Positions 1 to 13,359 of a stretch of DNA of 64,000 bases are shown here, in pieces. This stretch comes from Topomyia yanbarensis (taxonomy: Eukaryota; Arthropoda; Insecta; Diptera; Culicidae), in NCBI RefSeq assembly GCF_030247195.1, contig NC_080671.1:108363845-108427844 (forward strand). Direction: 5' to 3'. The notes under the pieces are model-generated. The model was not told the origin of the DNA and did no database searches. It was given only the letters and a program-made list of their open reading frames with translations. The first letter of the stretch is position 1. Every line of letters begins with the position of its first letter. A program made the translations under genes and the position numbers.

Positions 1-1
1 G

Positions 2-2338
2 TGCCTTGACGCCCGCAAACTCAACGAGCGAACGAGCCGTGATGGTTATCCTCTTCCCCACCCCGGACGCATACTGGGTCGACTACCTCGGGCGCGGTAT
101 TTGAGTACAATTGATCTCACTGAAGCTTTCCTTCAAATTCCCTTGTCCCGGGCTTCGCGTAAATACTGTGCGTTCAGTGTTCAAGGGAAAGGAATGTATC
201 AATTCACTCGTCTCCCTTTCGGGCTTATAAACAGCCCCGCTACCCTTGCGAGGTTGATGAACCGAGTTTTGGGACAGAGTGTCTTGGAGCCAAACGTCTT
301 TGTGTACTTAGACGATATCGTCATAGTCACAGAGACGTTTGAAGAGCACATTCGACTACTCCAAGAAGTAGCGAGACGCTTACGAGAAGCTAATTTATCT
401 ATTAAGCTTGAAAAATCCCATTTTTGTCGACCAGAAATTCCCTTCTTAGGATATATCCTGTCTTCTCAGGGTTTGCAGACAAATCCCGAAAAGATCAGAC
501 CTGTTGTTGAGTATGAGCGCCCAACTACCGTAACAAAGCTACGACGATTCATGGGTATGGCTAACTATTATCGACGATTTATAGCCGATTTTAGTCGTAT
601 CACTGCCCCCCTTTCAGAACTTTTAAAAACTAACATAAAAAACCTGAAATGGACTCCGGCAGCAGAAGAGGCATTTCAAAATATAAAAGAAAAGCTCATA
701 ACCGCACCCATCCTAAGAAGCCCCGATTTCGACTTTGAATTTCTCATTCATACGGACGCTAGCGATCATGCTATTGCGGGTGTCCTAACACAAAACGTCG
801 ATAACCGTGAATATGTAATCGAATACTTTTCGAAAAAGTTGACCACACCGGAGCGAAACTACCATGCCACCGAGAAAGAGGGACTGGCCGCTCTACTGTC
901 GATTGAACACTTCCGTGGGTTCGTTGAAGGTAGTCACTTCACCCTGGTAACGGATTCATCGGCACTGACTTTTATAATGCGCACAAAGTGGAAAACGTCA
1001 TCTAGATTAAGCCGTTGAAGCTTAACTCTCCAACAGTACGACTTAACCATTCAGCATCGTCGTGGCAGGGATAACGTGGTGCCAGACGCCCTCTCCCGAA
1101 GTGTGGCCGCGATCTCGGCAAAATCTGACTCAGATTGGTTCAATAATCTGAAACAAAAGGTTTCGGAATGCCCCGAAAATTATCCTGACTTCCGTATTCA
1201 GAATGATCAATTGATGACATTCGTATTTTCCAACGAGATTTCTGACCCTAGATTTGATTGGAAAATAATACCAAGCCCAGAATCAAGAAAATTAATTATT
1301 ACTTCGGCTCATGATCACTGTATGCATATTGGCATTGACAAAACTACAGCTAAAATCCGACAACAATATTTCTGGCCCAAAATGACCAGCGATATCCGTA
1401 CACATGTACAAAAGTGCAACGTCTGCAAGGAAATAAAGCCTTCGAGTGTACCCACGGTTCCATTAATGGGAGATATGCGTATTTCCAGCCACCCGTGGCA
1501 GATTATAGCACTGGATTATATCGGTCCTTTGCCCAGAACTCGATCTGGAAAACAATATATCCTAGTGATAATGGATTTATTTAGCAAATGGACCCAACTG
1601 CATGCCTTCCCGAGCATATCGGTAGTTACCCTGAAAACGGTTTTACGGGACCATTGGTTTTACCGCAACTCTATACCATCGATCCTCTTAACCGATAACG
1701 CAAGCACATTTGTATCGAAAGAATTCTGCGCTTTACTGAATCAATTCGGAGTGAAACACTGGCTTACGTCCAGATACCACTCCCAAGCGAATCCAGTGGA
1801 ACGCGTAAATCGCTCGATCAATACTGCTCTGCGTTCCTATGCTAGGGAAGATCAACGGTCTTGGGACACCCGATTGTCAGAGATCGAGTTGGTACTCAAT
1901 TCGACAGTCCACGCGTCTGCAGGCTTTAGTCCATTCTATGTAACAAGAGGGGAGGAAGCAATATTAAAAGGAACCGACCATGATCAATTCCAAAACGACG
2001 ACGAGCAGTCTTTAGAGGCACGTATGGCCCGGATTAAAGAAAACACCCCGAAAATTTTCGATCTTGTGACTAAACATCTCGCCAAGGCACATGAAACATC
2101 CACCCGCAATTACAACTTACGTCATCGTAAGGCGGCGAAGCAATTCGAAGTTGGAATCAAAGTATATAAACGCAATACTAAGCAATCCAATGCGAATGAA
2201 CATTACAATGCAAAATTGGGTGCACAATATTTACCTTGCACCGTACTAGCTCGACATGGATCGTCCTCGTATGAATTGGCAGACTCATCGGGCCGTAACA
2301 TTGGGGTTTGGCCGGCCAATCTATTGAAACCCGCATAA
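2..2338 (+). pseudogene. Ty3/gypsy pol: RT, RNase H, integrase (5' partial)
   Basis: This is the 3' part of a Ty3/gypsy retrotransposon polyprotein. The frame is open from base 2, so the gene continues upstream of the window. Reverse transcriptase shows the DLTEAFLQI motif and the YLDD catalytic box near base 310. RNase H follows with HTDAS (about 750) and a later TDSSA. The linker contains VPDALSR. Integrase has an HHCC zinc finger (H-x3-H, then CNVC, about 1310-1430), followed by D in ALDYIGP, D in LTDNAS and E in NPVERVNRS. A single TGA at 1016-1018 lies where related proteins usually have tryptophan; the reading frame is the same on both sides, so one substitution breaks an otherwise open frame. 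No envelope gene follows. The 3' LTR was not identified with confidence. Confidence 0.93.
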
Positions 2339-5300
2339 AGTTCCTAAAAAAAACATAAATGTATTTAATTTTAGAAGGGCATCGGCCCATTGCACTTTAT
2401 CGTTCCCGGTCTCTGCAGCGACGACGTATGGGGAACAAAGAAACGTGGTGACAATGGACTCATGACCACCGCTCATATTAGATCAATAGGAATGTTGTAC
2501 TTACCGTCTATTCTGATCCCCGCTTTCAGACTCATCTTAAACACTTTCCGCGGAGTGTTAGGGCTCGGTTCTGCTTTGGGGCCTTCGAGACCAATATCAG
2601 GTACTACTTTACCTATAATTGAGTATAAGAGCCATCAAATGTATCTCACGGTAAACGCGTCAATCGTGATCCGCACTAATCGAGTGGTATCCTTATACTA
2701 AGGTTGGAAGACGTTCCGACTGATAACGATTGCTTCGCGAAATATGATTGATATCCGAATAATAATTTACTCGGAACCCGAAGAGTAGGGAAATGATAGG
2801 GTCGACCCAACTCATCTCAATATTCGAGCAGTTTCACTAGGGATCACAGAATGCAACGGAGTATATTTTTTCAGTGTATGACTGATCGTACGGGACTTCA
2901 TCTGTTGATCGGGAACCGAGACATGCCGGTTTGAGGGAAAGCAAAATAAAATAATTTTGATTAGGTAGATTAGTTGGACACGCGTCTCTCGTCGGTGCAC
3001 GTCAGCTTGATCGATTGCTGATGATCTGTCGCGCGCGATCGTTTTAGGCAACTGGAGTAGGTGTTTAAAAAATATAGTAGATTTAATTTAAGTTCGTTGT
3101 TTGTTCGAAACAAGCAGTAAGATAAGTGTTTTCTTTTTGTATAATGCATGAGACTTTCGTTGAAAGAGGTAGTGGTACTCGTGGTAATGATTCTGAAGGA
3201 AGTTTTCTGTTTTTGTAGAGCGTTAAGTGTGTGATATGATACAAAAGCGATGGTGCGTGGATACAACAGCTAGATCGCAAGGTATTAGTAAAGTTTATAA
3301 AAAAGGAGTTTCATTTAAGAAAACGTCCTTTTTTCACCAACCGCGGGCGGATTGTAACCGTTTAAGTTACAAATGCAAATATAATGAGTGTCTGTGTTTG
3401 GGGAAAAACCAATAAATGAAACGATAAGAAGTGAGTGGAAAAGCAGAGAATAGGTGATAGACAGGATATTTTAGAACCCTATTGGGCGAGTTTCTTTGGC
3501 TGTGGGGTGTAGGAAAATGTAGGAGAATTTGGTTGTCGGAGTTGGTAAAAAGAAGGCGGAAAATGAAAAGGAAGCGGAAAAGATGGAAAGTGGAACAAAG
3601 ATAGGTTGGTGATGTGTTGGCGATGGGCGAGAAAGTCTCTTGGGTTCTGACCGTGGGAGTGAACACATCGCATTCCGCTATTAATTGAAAGTGATAAAGT
3701 TTTGGACGGTCTGACCGGTTTGGAAAGCCCCGATCACGGTGTTAATAACGCCAGTTAAGAGCAAAGGATCGGCAAGTGCCTGTTTCGCCCTGACTGGTTT
3801 ATCCAGTACGGCTAACCGTAAAGGAGTCATCCGACAGGCTGTCGTCGCGGGTCCGTGCTGCCGAGTGCAGTCCTTCATTCCGCCCGCTAATTATCAAGGA
3901 CGACCGCGTGGCCCGTGGGCCAGATTAAGATCTCCATCACCTGAACGTCGAAGCCGAGAACGAAATCCCGAGAAGACAACGCTGAGAATCCATCGTTTCC
4001 CCGCTAATTTCCGACAACCTACCATCATCACGCCACCACGCCATCCGGAGACGAACCGACCAAAGAAGCAGCAGGAAAGGGTTCGAAGGAGTAGGAAGAA
4101 GAGAAGTGTAGAGAGTGTAGAAAACGTGAGTAAATTATATACTATCTTGTTAAACTCGTAGTAGGTTTCCTCCCTGAACCCAGATCCGAAATTCCCCCAC
4201 AACATAAGACGACCCTGGGACCCGAGGACCAAAAGAGGCCTTGCGTGCCCACCCCGGAACGCGTATACCAGGCGTTGGGGCTTTGAACCAGTTCCCTTCC
4301 GGAGCTGGTTAACATCATCCTCGGGGGCTGAGAGCAGCCGCGTCCCAAAACGGTAACACCATAGGACTGTACTTAATTTAGTTTAATTTTCTTGAAGTTT
4401 GTCATCGGTTGCGGGCCACCCTAGAAAATGCACGAAACATAAAAAAGTTGATTCGCAGTACATTAAAATCACAGTCACAATTAACACAGGTGAATTACTG
4501 TTAAGCGCATAGGCTGATTTTCAATAATATTTTGAAAATCACATTTCAGCTGATTTTTCGAAATTTGAATATGGTTTCGGTTCGAAGTGTACTAAAACTA
4601 GCTTATGTTGATATATGACGCTGTGCAAAGTTTCATAGCGTTAGAAAAATGCACGAGTCAAAAATAGCGGGGTGGCCCACAACTGGAGCCAAAGCCTATA
4701 ACCAGGGACACTCCCCTACTGATTTCATTGATTTTTGCCGCGATTGTTGCCTGGAAGCAGTTTCACGTGTTCACCCCCAAAACACCACCCCACCAAACCG
4801 TGTCTCACCCGTAATCGATTCGATTCAATTACATTTCGTTAAATTGGAAAGAAGTTGTATAACTGACCTTTCTACATCGGACGAATTTATTTCCTTGTCA
4901 ACATTTCTCGTTTTGCAAGTTCCAGCAGCATTCGTCAGATTGCTTTCGCCTTGTTAGCTGTCGCATGGTGCAGCTCTTTTTTTTCTCTCATTTGGTTGAT
5001 TCGGAACTTTCGCTTCAACAGAAGCGAAAAAATGTTTTATTTCTGCTTCTGCCTTTGATCTTCCTCGCACCGTTGATAAGGTGGTGCTACATTCCCAAGT
5101 GGAAGCTGGACCATCGCCAGTATCTGCGCAAAAGTTGCCGTTCCCGGTGTAAAGCTTCCTTACACTTGAATTAGTTGGTGTGGTTCCTCAAAAGAAATCC
5201 TCACCGAACCTTGTATCCAGCGGATTTGTGCTTATGATCGTCGCACTAGTAACGAAAACACTTGCACTAATTGTGTGTGTAGCTATGGTACTCGACAGCG

Positions 5301-5768
5301 ACGACGACGATGGCGATGATGATGATGACGGTATGATAGCGACTGGTGGTTGGGAAGGTGGTGGTGGTGGTGTTGTTGCTGTAACACAGCACAGAACAAG
5401 CAGGCGACTCTAGTGAAGTTTCTTTTTTTTTGCTCCATGGGCGAAATCTTTCGCAGTTGCGAAGGTGGAAGTAATGTTGGCACATAAATTTTAATTAACT
5501 CTAATTCCCCGAGCTAATGAAACAAAATCATTAACGAGAAGTTGCGAGATGCTGCTGTTGCTGCTGGTGACGGGAGGTGGATATTGTCAATAGGAAATAA
5601 TATTTGAAAAAAAAGGAATCTGGCGCTGTACATAGTCCATGTTGCACTTCGTTGTTGGTTGGATCACCCGAAAAAAATGAACAATGCTATACGAAAGTAT
5701 ACTAAAATTCATTTGAGCTCATCTTATTTACAATTGGTAGAGTATTTGAAGATGAACATTCTAGAGAA
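2339..5768. other. Non-coding stretch after the Ty3 pol; no gene recognised
   Basis: The first part should hold the 3' untranslated region and LTR of the Ty3 element, but I found no repeat pair or TG...CA boundary that fixes them. Between about 3690 and 4340 the base composition is richer in G and C, with a hairpin of AACCAG/CTGGTT near 4288-4312. At 5303-5335 there is an imperfect GAT/GAC trinucleotide run, and a GGT run near 5357-5371. Short open frames here show no recognisable domain. Confidence 0.4.
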
Positions 5769-6026
5769 CAACTGGTCGGTGTTAGGTCAGACCGGACTAA
5801 GTGACAGTGCATTGATTTCGAGAAAAACGCGTTTAAAGTTTGAATCGCAGCATCCTTTACATTATAATTGGAAAATAATTTTTGCCATAATTCTTGTTTA
5901 TTGTTTCATATTTCAAATCCGGTAAAAGTGGAATGTAGATGAAGAAATTCTTTATCCAGTGCTATCATTGACTCATTTTTTGATGTTTTGCGACTTAGTC
6001 CGGTCTGACTTAACACCGACCAACTG
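5769..6026. repeat. MITE-like inverted repeat, 34-bp arms
   Basis: Arms at 5769-5802 and 5993-6026 are inverted copies matching at about 31 of 34 positions, including GGTCAGACCGGACTAAGT on the left arm. They enclose about 190 bp of AT-rich sequence without an open frame of note. This is the layout of a small non-autonomous inverted-repeat element. No target duplication could be fixed, so the superfamily is unknown. The hairpin element at 49625-49885 has a loosely similar arm but is not clearly the same family. Confidence 0.6.
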
Positions 6027-7824
6027 AAAATTGGAGCATACCTAAAATCCCAATTTTCCGTGAATATTTTTGAAATTGCGCTATTTAAATTGAACAAATT
6101 CACTGAAACCAGTTTCGGTTTTTTTCGTATGATTGCATACACGCTAGAGAACAATAAATCAAACGGCTGGATGTCTATTCATCTCATTGAATTAACTCAC
6201 TTAATAACAAATCCTAGAACACCAGGCAACGATCCGAGCTTCACACTAGATTGTAGATAGTTCTCTGACACCGAACAATTGTTTTCCGTATGGCAAATCC
6301 GATAGCAGACCAAAAAAAAAGACTCATTAGCATTCATTGGCTCCGGCTCGTTATCACGATTCTTCTACATACATCAATGAAAATTGCAAGCAGAAATGAC
6401 AGAAAACAAAATTCGATGGAATCAGCTCACTTTTCAATCAAATCCATTGTATTTTCGATTCCAGCTGCGAAGAGGAAGTTGCAGCCAACCGCTGAATAGC
6501 ACACAATAGCATTAGACTCCAACTGGACAACCCCTAATTTAGTTTAAATTATAGAACAAATAAACCAAATTTTATGCTACATGCTCGTTCTATTAGTGCT
6601 CCACTCTACACAAAACGATCAAGATCGATTCCGTGTTGCTACACCGGGTTGCCCATCGGGGACAGTTTAATCCGAGGCAATAAAACTTCCAGCCCGATTT
6701 TATTGCCCGCTGCCAGAGGAACAACCAGCGAAACCTCGAGGCTCGAATCGCACACGGATTTCAGATTTATTCCAAATAGTCACATGATTTATGCGTCTGT
6801 GAGTAGCGAGTAGCGAATTAGCTGTGTACGTGTTTTGGCTATTTTTTTGTTGTGTGGCCGCGCTCTGTTTTATGATTCGTTGCGGTGAACCTACCTAATT
6901 ATTCAAAGTCAAAATTCGTCGCGCCGCCGAATGAAGCAGCGACCAACACCACAGCCGACGTCGACCAGGTAGCGACCGTGCTGCATGGTGGTCATGGAAC
7001 GAGGATCCTTTCACTTATCCGGTAGGGGTTGTTGAGGTGGGAGGGGGGGGGGTAATAATCGAAAAGAAAAGTTGAGCAGCAGCGAAGGAATGGTGAAGCG
7101 CGCACAAAAAAAGGAAGATTTTCGTTATCATCCAAGCAAGACCGAATTCACTTTCGCGCCCGCGAAGCTTTTGGCTTTATGTAATTTGATAAGGCGTAAT
7201 TGCATACCAGTTAAGGGGGCCGCGTCGAGTTTATGATTGTGGCTTTTCGTGTGTAGGTTCCGGTCGGTTGGTTCGGTGTGCGTCAGACGCGGCTTGTTAT
7301 GATACATACTCAAAAACGGACTGTTCGAAGGCGATAAGCATCATTAAAGCCGTTTCATCTCGTAACATAGTTTCTCGAACGCGTTATTATAGCTCGATAG
7401 AAACATGGTGCTCTGATAGTAGCTCTATTGATTGGATGGGTGTTTCTGAGGTAGCTAATAATAGTCGGTTTCGTGAAAGGAAAATCACTTTCGTAGCGAT
7501 TATTTATTCCATTTGCTGTATTTACATATATGCTAGAGCTCGGATGTTTCCTTCGACATCCTTCTCAAAGTTTTGCACAGTTGGTACATCATTTGTTCCA
7601 ATCAAAAAAAATCATTTTATTGGTTTTAGACGTAAGTGCCAATATCTTAGTTTTCAAACAGAAAGTCTTTAAAATAAAAAGTTGTTCTGGAGTCCCCGAC
7701 TGAATATTTTAATTTTACTTTCAAATGAAAGGGAAAAGCACATTCTATTACATGCTGAAGTTTTAGCGATGCCGATTTGTTTCGAATATAGTTGTTCTAT
7801 CAAAGACAACGTGCACACTCATGG
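6027..7824. other. Mostly unique non-coding sequence
   Basis: I recognise no gene here. The stretch 6640-7110 is less AT-rich and looks non-repetitive; it holds a GGTGGGAGGGGGGGGG run near 7037-7052. An open frame at 7268-7672 (134 codons) has no recognisable motif and is not supported as a gene. Confidence 0.4.
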
Positions 7825-8019
7825 CAAATCATTACGCGCTGGATGCGCATCTTCTTCGTAATACGCTCCTGGGCAGTGGTATATGTGCTTGTGGCTACGT
7901 ATAACACGGCATTGAGCACATTGTCTGGGCGTGCAGTATAGTTCTGTCAGATCTCGATTGATTGATTCCCTCCGGGCCCGAGATAGACTACCAACACGTC
8001 TCGGTGTGGGATGTTCTAA
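7825..8019 (+). pseudogene. I-clade ORF2 3'-end fragment (older copy)
   Basis: This is a diverged match to the end of ORF2 of the full element that follows; the counterpart there is about 13090-13290. Shared landmarks in order are the words for N-H-Y-(A/T)-L-D-A-H-L, the codons for G-I-C-A-C-G, H-I-V-W-A-C-like text, and the GGGCCCGAG box. The fragment lacks everything 5' of this point and no A-tail follows it, so it is truncated at both ends or cut by the later insertion at 8115. It reports an older related I-clade insertion at the same place. Confidence 0.8.
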
Positions 8020-8421
8020 CATGTCATGATGGCCCCCATAAGTCCAGGTTTAGATTTCTTTGCTCTCGCTCACTCTCTTTCAGAAGTTCGCTACCTTCAA
8101 CACCTGCGACAGATCATTCGTTATCGAGCACTCAGTCGAGATAGAAGTCTTTTGTCATCGGTCTGTACACTCTATAGCGACAAATAGTGTTAATCCGCGT
8201 TCAAGGTTATTTGCACACTCTACGCCTAGTTGAGGTTTCAGTATTTTTCCCTTCTTTTGTGTTTCTGTTTCTGAGTACCGTTAGCCGGTCAGTGACAAGC
8301 GAAGCAGTGTTCATGTAATAAGCCGTCTGGATACCGTTACCTACACAAGCTAAGTATTAGTTTTCGTTTCCCCTTCTTGGTTGTCTTAATAACGTGCACT
8401 GGGCAATAGGCCCGTGCAAAA

Positions 8422-9574
8422 ATGACTTCCCCTGACGGCGGTTTATCTCAAGGTGAGATGGACGTCGAAATAAAATCGGCTCCCCGGCTCAAGGTATATC
8501 CGAGCTCGGCCACCGGGCCATTTGTGATCTTCTTTCGGACCAAAGAAAAAAAGTGTTTGAATCTGTTGCAGATTTCTCGAGTTCTGACGGATCGGTATTC
8601 GGCCGTGACAGAAATACCGAAAATTCGCCCTGATAAGCTTCGGGTGGTGGTTAACAGTTCAACTCAGGCAAACGATATTGCTGGCTACGTGCCCTTTACG
8701 AGGGAGTACAGGGTGTATATTCCAGCTAGCAGGGTTGAAGTCAGTGGGGTCGTTTCCGATTCGAGTCTGAATTGCGAGGACATGCTAAAACATGGGACTG
8801 GCTGTTTAAAAGACCCCATGCTTAAGCCAGTGAAGATCCTGGAGTGCAAACGTTTGCATTCAGCATCAGTCGCAACTGACGGGAAGAAAATATATGTCAA
8901 CTCAGACTCTTATCGGGTGACCTTCGCCGGTTCTGCTCTACCCAACTACTTCCTCTTTGACAAGGTTCGTGTACCTGTTCGCCTCTTTGTGTCGCGGGTC
9001 ATGAACTAATTGCAAACAATTGGGACACACAGTCTCCCATTGTAGCAATAAGGCTCATTGTGGGAAATGCGGTGGGAATCATGTGGATGATTTCTGTGGA
9101 AGAGATGTCGAAAAGTGTCTCTACTGTGGGGGAAACCCACATGATCTCCCTTCATGTCCCGCATACAGACAGCGCGAGGAGAATCTTAAGCGTTCCCTTC
9201 AGGGACGCTCTAAGCGATCTTCTGCAGAAATGCTTAAGGTAGCTACGCCACCTGTCTCTACGAACATCTATACCAACTTGTCTACTGACGAAGGCGACTG
9301 TGATAAACCCCAGGAGGGAACATGTTCTGCTGTGCTTAGAAGCAATAGAAAAAGGAGGAACATTTCCTCTCCCAAGCTTCGTCGTAAAGGCCGGAAGGTG
9401 TCTCTTCATGGCCCCCCTAAAATAACTACTCAAGGAAGTACTTGAGCAAAACCGAAGCAAGTCGCTCCCGGTCTCAGTAACCTGAGCTCAGAAAAGGAGT
9501 TCCCAGCACTTCCAGGAACATCAAATACCTCAAGTGTTCCCATATCTCAGCCAGAGAAAGAAAACAGTGCTTAA
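8422..9574 (+). pseudogene. I-clade ORF1, nucleocapsid-like protein with zinc knuckles, broken
   Basis: ORF1 of this group binds element RNA and forms the ribonucleoprotein particle. The frame opens with ATG at 8422 (MTSPDGGLSQGEMD). The N-terminal half ends at a stop at 9007-9009. The CCHC region continues just after it in a shifted frame: NCKQLGHTVSHC, CGKCGGNHVDDFC and CLYCGGNPHDLPSC, three consecutive knuckles. A TGA at 9443-9445 then interrupts the tail, which stays open in the same frame to a stop at 9572-9574 and includes an EFPALPG motif common in such proteins. So there is one frameshift inside the first knuckle and one nonsense codon. Confidence 0.85.
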
Positions 9575-9715
9575 TAAATTTCTCTGACATTGTGGACCGT
9601 ATTCTTACAGCGTTAAACATTTCTGACCCCCTTAAAAGTATCTTGATAAGCTTTCTCCCCGCAGTTAAAACATTTTTGATGCAGTTCACTGCGAAATGGC
9701 CCCTTCTTTCAGCGA

Positions 9716-12700
9716 TTGTATCCTTCGATGGCTAATTCATCGAACGAGGTCAAGGATTTAATCACTGTTCTACAGTGGAATTGCAGAAGCATTATCCCGA
9801 AAATCGATTCGTTTAAAATCTTACTAAATAATTTGAAATGCGATGCATTTGCCCTATGGGAGACATGGCTCACTTCAGAAATAACCCTACACTTCCACGA
9901 TTTTAATATTATTCGCTTGGATCGAGAAGACTCTTACGGAGGAGTACTTTTGGGGATCAATAAGTGCTATTCTTTCAATCGGATCGACCTCCCCTCGACA
10001 CCAGGCATTGAAGTTGTCGCTTGCCAAACCAGAATAAAAGGCAAAGACCTTTGCATTGCTTCCACCTACCTCCCCCCTAGAGCCTCAGTTAGCCACCGAC
10101 GGCTTTTCGATATTGCGGAACTCCTCCCCGCACCGAGGCTAGTTTTAGGTGACTTCAACTTCCACGGCACGGCATGGGGTTGCCTTCATGACGATAATCG
10201 ATCTACCCTACTCCATGAGCTTTGCGACAACTTCAATATGACTATTTTGAATACGGGTGAAATGACACGGATTCCTACCCCTCCAGCGCGACCGAGCGCC
10301 TTAGATCTGTCCCTCTGCTCGACATCGCTGCGGTTAGATTGCATGTGGAAGGTAATCTCTGATCCCCACGGCAGCGACCATCTGCCAATCGTAATTAATA
10401 TTGCTAACGGTTCAGGGCCACCGAATACAATCAATGTTTCGTATGACCTCACACGAAATATTGATTGGAAGAGCTACGCGTCCGCGATATCCGATAAAAT
10501 CGAGTGCACTCAAGAGCTTCCTCCGGAGGAAGAGTACAGGTTCCTGGCTGGCTTGATTCTCGATACCGCGATTCAAGCTCAGACTAAACGCGTACCAGAC
10601 GCGAATTCACGCGGGCGTCCTCCCAATCCATGGTGGGACAAAGAGTGCTCAGACGTGTACGCGGAGAAGGCCGCTGCGTATAAGACCTTCCGGGACGACG
10701 GGCTGCCAGCTAGCTACCGACAGTACGCGATGGCGGAAACGCGCATGAAGAGATTGATAAAAGCCAAAAAACGTAGCTACTGGCGCTGGTTCGTCGACGA
10801 ACTAACGAGAGAAACATCGATGAGCACTCTTTGGAGTACGGCCCGGCGCTTACGAAACCGAAACAGTACTAATGAGAGCGTGGAATATTCAAACCGTTGG
10901 ATATTCGATTTTGCCAAGAAGGTTTGTCCGGATTCCGCCCCGGCACAGAAGATCTACCGCGCCGCGTCCCCTCACAATAACGCCGTTTTCGATGGTGGAG
11001 TTCTCACTTGCTCTCTTATCATGTAACAATAAAGCCCCAGGGCCAAACAGAATCAAATTTAACTTGTTAAAGAATCTGCCAGACTCTGCTTGTTGAATTT
11101 ATTTTATAAGTTTCTTGAGGGTAATATTGTCCCTCATGACTGGAGGCAAGTGAAGGTCATCGCCATTCAAAAACCAGGAAAACCAGCCTCCGACCACAAC
11201 TCGTATCGACCGATTGCGATGCTGTCCTGTATCCGAAAGTTGTTCGAGAAAATGATCTTGTTTCGCCTCGATAATTGGGTTGAAGCAAATGGCTTACTGT
11301 CAGATACACAATTTGGTTTCCGCAAAGGCAAAGGGACGAACGATTGTCTTGCGTTGCTCTCAACAGAAATTCAAATGGCTTATGCTAGCAAAGAGCAGAT
11401 GGCATCAGTTTTCCTAGATATAAAGGGGGCTTTTGATTCAGTTTCTATCAAAATTCTTTCTGAGAAGCTGCACCAGCATGGTCTTTCACCGACTCTAAAC
11501 AACTTTTTGCTAAACTTGCTGTCTGAGAAACATATGCATTTTTCGCATGGTGGTTTATCGACATCAAGAATTAGCTAGATGGGTGTTCCCCAGGTCTGAT
11601 GTCTAAGCCCACTTCTCTATAACTTTTACGTGAATGACATTGACGAATGTCTTGTCAATTCCTGCACGCTAAGGCAGCTTGCAGATGACGGTGTGGTCTC
11701 TATTACAGGTCCCAAAGCCGTCGATCTGCAAGGACCATTGCAAGATACCTTGGACAATTTGTCTGCTTGGGCCCTCCAGCTAGGTATCGAGTTCTCCACG
11801 GAGAAAACTGAGCTAGTCGTATTTTCAAGGAAGCGTGAACCAGCACAACTACAGCTTCAATTAATGGGTCAAACTATTGCTCAGGTTTCAACTTTCAAAT
11901 ATCTCGGGGTCTGGTTCGACTCTAAAGGAATCTGGGGATGTCACATTAGGTATCTGAAACAGAAGTGCCAACAAAGGATCAACTTTCTCCGTACAATAAC
12001 CGGAACATGGTGGGGTGCCCACCCAGGAGACCTGATCAGGCTGTACCAAACAACAATATTGTCGGTGATGGAGTCCGGGAGTTTCTGTTTCCGCTCCGCT
12101 GCGAACATACATTTCATCAAACTAGAGCGAATCCAATATTGTTGTTTGCGTATTGCTTTGGGTTACATGCACTCAACACATACGATGAGTTTAGAAGTGC
12201 TGGCGGGCGTCCTTCCGCTGAAAAATCGATTTTGGGACCTCTCATATCGATTGCTCATCCGATGCGATATCTTGAACCCGTTAGTAATTGCAAATTTCGA
12301 AAGGCTTGTCGAGCTCAATTCTCAAACCCGATTTATGTCCTTGTACTTCGATTACATGGCACAAAATATCAATCCTTCTCCATACTATCCCAACCGTGTC
12401 AATCTCTTTCATGCTTCTGATTCAACTGTAATCTTCGACACATCCATGAAAGACGAGATTCGTGGAATCCCGGATTACATACGTCCGCAAGTGATCCCAA
12501 GCATCTTTCATAGTAAATTTCGAGAAGTCGACTGCAACAAGATGTTTTACACCGACGGGTCAAGCCTCGACGGCTCCACTGGCTTCGGTATATTCAATCA
12601 AAACCTCACCGCCTCATTCAAATTCAATGATCCTGCTTCAGTTTACGTCGCATTGATACTTTGCCCACCGATCATTACTTTATTGTCTCGGATAGCCTCA

Positions 12701-13359
12701 GCTCAATCGAGGCTCTCCGTTCAATGAAACCTAGAAAGCACATTCCATATTTTCTGGGGAAAATCTGGGATCGCCTGCGTGCTTTGTCTGTAAGATCGTA
12801 CAAGATTACCTTAGTTTGGGTTCCCTCGCATCGCTCCATTCCAGGTAATGAAGAAGCGGACTCTTTAGCTAAGGCGGGCGCTTTACAAGGTGACATATAT
12901 GAAAGACCAATTAGCTTCAGCGAATTTTTCAGTATTACTCATCAGAGAACCCTCGAAAGTTGGCAAACTTCATGGAGCAATGGTGAACTGGGAAGGTGGC
13001 TACATTCGATAATCCCTAAGGTATCGACGAAACCTTGGTTCAGAGGGATGGATGTGGATCGGGATTTCATTCGCGTGATGTCTCGGCTCATGTCCAATCA
13101 CTACACGCTGGACGCACATCTCCGACGTATTGGGCTCGTGGATAGCGGTATCTGCGCTTGTGGCAACGGTTATCACGAAATCGAACATGTTGTCTGGGCA
13201 TGCGCCCAGTACTGTTCTGCCAGATCTCAACTATTTGATTCCCTTCGGGCCCGAGGAAGATCACCCAATGTCCCGGTTCGAGATGTACTAGCAAGCCGCG
13301 ATATTCTCTACATGTCCCTGATATACACGTTCCTCAAAACCATCAATATCCAAATTTAA
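9716..13359 (+). pseudogene. I-clade ORF2: endonuclease, reverse transcriptase, RNase H, broken
   Basis: The endonuclease domain (about 9760-10400) shows WNCRSI, WETWL, LGDFNFHG and SDHLPI, the usual N, E, D/N and SDH boxes of APE-type nucleases. Reverse transcriptase follows with KAPGPNRIK, YRPIAMLSC, FGFRKGKGT, VFLDIKGAFDS (motif A) and a GVPQG box broken by stops at 11576-11578 and about 11598. Motif C reads LADD where Y/FADD is expected. RNase H has YTDGSS, SDSLSS and GNEEADSLA. A deletion near 12650 removes the segment that should carry the catalytic glutamate. Frame changes also occur near 11000, 11090 and 12650. A cysteine/histidine cluster (CACGNGYHEIEHVVWAC) near the C-terminus is typical. 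The encoded enzyme cannot be made from this copy. Confidence 0.9.

Noticed and set aside
3739..4161. Open frame of 140 codons, basic C-terminus
   Set aside because: No gag, zinc-finger or other motif. It overlaps minus-strand frames and fits GC-rich non-coding sequence equally well.
5180..5413. Open frame with D-rich and G-rich runs
   Set aside because: The runs come from GAT and GGT trinucleotide repeats, and no conserved sequence is present.
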